Of a stretch of 6,797 bases of DNA, positions 5,631-6,797 are shown in pieces (positions within the stretch are counted from its first letter, which is position 1; each line of letters opens with the position of its first letter). Location of the stretch: the NCBI GenBank assembly GCA_021815065.1, contig JAKAHI010000069.1, forward strand, positions 1 through 6,797, in the 5' to 3' direction. Under the pieces are notes generated by a model. It was not told where the DNA came from and did not search any database. It saw only the letters and a list, made by a program, of their open reading frames with translations. Position numbers and translations under genes: made by a program. Source of the stretch: a bacterium (GTDB lineage Bacteria > JAMCPX01).

Positions 5631-5904
5631 GGTCAAGCCTTTACTCTTCACGTCCATGATTGTTCGTGGTAACAGTACTTTAGGGCAAGGTCCTTTTCGC
5701 ATAGAATACTATTTTGCGCTGTATCGTGTTACGAGCCGCGGTAACAAGAAGAAACCTATATTCAACTATGGTTCCGATCGAAAATTGTTTCTGAATATGC
5801 TGGAGCAAACAGTCAAAAACAGATTGTTGACCTGCTGGAGTGACATTACTCGAGGCTCAGCCGGTTGATGAAGAATTACCTGATCAAGAGTAAAGCCCTG
5901 ACTA
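5631..5904 (+). mobile_element. Deletion derivative of a RAYT / IS200-like element with inverted ends
   Basis: Imperfect inverted ends bracket this segment. The left end, GGTCAAGCCTTTACTCTT (5631-5648), and the right end, read on the complement as AGTCAGGGCTTTACTCTTGA (5902-5883), share CTTTACTCTT and a preceding GTCA(A/G)G. Inside lie the N-terminal and C-terminal coding remnants of a Y1 (HUH) transposase, without its catalytic centre. It would need a transposase in trans to move. Confidence 0.62.
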
Positions 5905-5907
5905 AGT
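5656..5907 (+). pseudogene. Broken REP-associated tyrosine transposase (Y1_Tnp / RAYT family)
   Basis: From 5689 the frame reads GPFRIEYYFALYRVTSRGN, then KKKPIF...SDRKLFLNMLEQTVKNR (residues 12-56 from ATG 5656). This matches the RAYT N-terminus 'PLRIEYPGALYHVTSRGN..K.IF..D.DR..FL..L', with Arg replacing the His of YHV. The frame then loses similarity and stops at 5868. In another frame, HYSRLSRLMK (5844-5873) followed by IKSKALT matches the C-terminal helix-turn-helix 'LHYSTVSRIVK' of the same family; a TGA lies directly before it. The HUH motif (usually MPNHVHLL) and catalytic Tyr are absent, so about two thirds of a roughly 200-300-residue protein has been deleted and the remainder frameshifted. 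Confidence 0.72.
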
Positions 5908-5937
5908 ATCTGTCCTTTCTAATGATAAAGCAGAGTT

Positions 5938-5956
5938 CCACGGGCATGCCCGCGGG
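5938..5956. repeat. CCACGGGC hairpin, copy 1
   Basis: CCACGGGC (5938-5945), AT, GCCCGCGG (5948-5955) form an 8-bp stem with one mismatch. A near-identical hairpin occurs at 6132-6149. It has no T tract and is likely a short interspersed palindromic repeat. Confidence 0.6.
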
Positions 5957-5984
5957 TGAATGCTCTTTCTTGAATGTAAAATCC

Positions 5985-6085
5985 GAGATTGCCACGTGTC
6001 GCAGATGGCGACACTCGCAATGACAACTCTAAGAGGAAGCGTCATTACGCGGAGTCGCTTCAAGTCGCCACGACGAAGTAATCTC
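5985..6085. repeat. REP/MITE-like nested palindrome (GAGATTGC...GTAATCTC)
   Basis: The left arm runs from GAGATTGCCACG to CGCAATGAC (5985-6024); the right arm runs from GTCATTACGCGGAG to GAAGTAATCTC (6041-6085), roughly its inverted counterpart. Inside the left arm GTGTCGC (5996-6002) and GCGACAC (6008-6014) form a perfect 7-bp hairpin. The words 'GTCATTGCGAG..GCGAAGCGAAGCAATCTC' are a widespread bacterial intergenic repeat as I remember it; here both orientations sit back to back. No ORF is supported. Confidence 0.7.
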
Positions 6086-6131
6086 TCTTCATGTAACATT
6101 CAGGACTAGCGAAGCTTGACCTGAAAAAGTG

Positions 6132-6149
6132 CCACGGGCTTACCCGTGG
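6132..6149. repeat. CCACGGGC hairpin, copy 2
   Basis: CCACGGG (6132-6138) and CCCGTGG (6143-6149) make a perfect 7-bp stem around CTTA. It repeats the hairpin at 5938-5956, so the two bracket the nested palindrome at 5985-6085. Confidence 0.65.
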
Positions 6150-6351
6150 ATATCTACCGGAATTTATCAAAAACCCAGCCCATATTTCTGTGCAATCTTA
6201 TGCTCAAACCTATGTGGTGCAGAGAGCCACCACTTCATCTGGAAGTTTCATAACATGCTGCGATATCTTCCTGTTGCATACTCGATTGCGTTTACAATCA
6301 CTTCCACTTTTTGCTAATCGATCCAGCTAAGGCGGATTTCAGCCGCAACCA
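6150..6351. other. Intergenic spacer, no gene recognised
   Basis: No RBS-supported ORF or known RNA is visible. On the minus strand one frame, around 6200-6310, reads VNAIEYATGRYRSML, a stop, then KWWLSAPHRFEHKIAQKYGL. This has a protein-like composition and may be a decayed gene fragment, but I recognise no family and do not call it. Confidence 0.3.
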
Positions 6352-6462
6352 AGAAAGCCCTCTCCCTCATCTTTCCCCAATGGGGAAAGGAATTTCCAAG
6401 TCTCCTCTCCTCGTGCTGGCACACACCCTATGGGTGAGTCTGGATTATGGTGAGGGCTTTCT
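6352..6462. mobile_element. MITE-like element with 11-bp terminal inverted repeats
   Basis: AGAAAGCCCTC (6352-6362) is the exact reverse complement of GAGGGCTTTCT (6452-6462), 111 bp end to end. Inside are two further hairpins: CTTTCCCC-AAT-GGGGAAAG (6371-6389) and CACCC-TAT-GGGTG (6424-6436). The words CCCTCTCCCTCAT and, on the complement, CCCTCACC resemble a common bacterial 'CCCTCACCCTAACCCTCTCCC' intergenic repeat. There is no transposase inside and no clear target-site duplication, so whether it moves is unproven. Confidence 0.65.
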
Positions 6463-6504
6463 TTGCATTTTGCATAAAAGTTACAAAATAAGCATCTATG
6501 CATG

Positions 6505-6584
6505 GTTCTATGGGGGAAACCCGGGGATTGCATGGTTTGTGTTGAGATTATGGTGCGGATATGATACACGCTGAACCATAGAAC
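6505..6584. repeat. 9-bp inverted repeat in the leader of the acyl-CoA ligase gene
   Basis: GTTCTATGG (6505-6513) and CCATAGAAC (6576-6584) are exact reverse complements about 60 nt apart. The right arm ends immediately before the G-rich ribosome-binding region (6585-6590). A TATGAT (6560-6565) with a weak TTGTGT 16 nt upstream (6538-6543) lies between them and could be a promoter; in that case only the right arm would be transcribed and the arms would act as DNA sites. Confidence 0.45.
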
Positions 6585-6594
6585 GGGGGGTGTT

Positions 6595-6797
6595 ATGGAA
6601 GAAAATATCGCACAGAGCCTTTATAACAGAGCAAAGAGTCACCCGGACGAACCGGCATTGATGTTTAAAGAAGAGGGAAAATACGTTACGAAGTCCGTAG
6701 CATGGTTCTGGAACAGGGTAGAGAAAATTGCTTCGGGCCTCATCTATCTCGGGATCCAGGAAACGGATAAAGTAGCCATTATGAGTGATACGCGGGT
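6595..6797 (+). CDS. AMP-forming long-chain acyl-CoA synthetase, N-terminal part (runs off right edge)
   Basis: Sixty-seven codons are visible from ATG 6595, behind a GGGGGG tract (6585-6590). The protein begins MEENIAQSLYNRAKSHPDEP, continues ALMFKEEGKYVTKSVAWFWN and RVEKIASGLIYLGIQ, and ends DKVAIMSDTR. This is the N-terminal pattern of ANL-superfamily long-chain fatty-acyl-CoA ligases ('...A.LF..RA...PD.PAL.FK..G.W...SW.E....V..IA.GL..LGI..GDKVAI.S.TR'). The enzyme would activate fatty acids with ATP and CoA at the inner face of the membrane. The P-loop-like and AMP-binding motifs lie beyond the window, so substrate class rests on the N-terminus alone. It is the first gene after about 1 kb of repeat debris, so its promoter probably lies in or just after that region. 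Confidence 0.85.
   Translation, partial: MEENIAQSLYNRAKSHPDEPALMFKEEGKYVTKSVAWFWNRVEKIASGLIYLGIQETDKVAIMSDTR

Noticed and set aside
5902..6574. Several ORFs of 62-87 aa in the repeat region (both strands)
   Set aside because: They run through palindromic repeats in both directions, have no RBS and no protein motifs; they are translated repeats.
1..6797. CRISPR arrays, tRNA or rRNA genes
   Set aside because: No regularly spaced direct repeats with unique spacers, and no tRNA T-arm or CCA pattern or rRNA signature was seen by eye on either strand.

Overview
This 6.8-kb window looks like chromosome from a Gram-negative bacterium of moderate to low GC. It encodes an outer-membrane beta-barrel protein and a probable lipoprotein. 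Several families (a DUF2378/V4R-like protein, a deoxyhypusine-synthase-like protein, a stand-alone haem-copper-oxidase-like membrane protein, a long-chain acyl-CoA ligase) are ones I associate with Desulfobacterota/'Deltaproteobacteria'-like or Nitrospirota-like anaerobes. That placement is inference from family memory and was not tested.

Layout. (1) 1-909, minus strand: a two-gene operon of a DUF2378/V4R-like protein followed, 9 nt later, by the start of a deoxyhypusine-synthase-like protein that runs off the left edge. (2) 1051-1815, plus strand: a YwiC-like multi-pass membrane protein, divergent from the operon. (3) 1816-2210: an AT-rich leader holding a short palindrome, then a 15-residue lysine-rich micro-gene with a strong ribosome-binding site and a textbook terminator. 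(4) 2211-2880: AT-rich non-coding DNA containing two degenerate tail-to-tail copies of a unit of about 130 bp; the right-hand copy carries a 25-codon ORF behind a strong Shine-Dalgarno. (5) 2881-4052, minus strand: a translationally coupled pair (TAATG overlap) of a 4-TM haem-copper-oxidase-like protein and an outer-membrane beta-barrel protein. (6) 4053-4437: intergenic, holding a fossil of a restriction-modification nuclease domain. (7) 4438-5592, plus strand: an exported NHL/Vgb-like beta-propeller, probably a lipoprotein. (8) 5593-6594: about 1 kb of repeats, namely a deletion derivative of a RAYT/IS200-like transposase, two copies of a CCACGGGC hairpin bracketing a nested REP-like palindrome, and a MITE-like element with 11-bp terminal inverted repeats. 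(9) 6595-end, plus strand: the start of an AMP-forming acyl-CoA synthetase.

The genes do not form one pathway. The window reads as short housekeeping or envelope units separated by intergenic DNA rich in mobile-element debris. The least explained items are the tail-to-tail repeat unit with its micro-ORF (2531-2855) and the lysine-rich micro-gene (2093-2140). I did not see a clear novel defence or mobile system.
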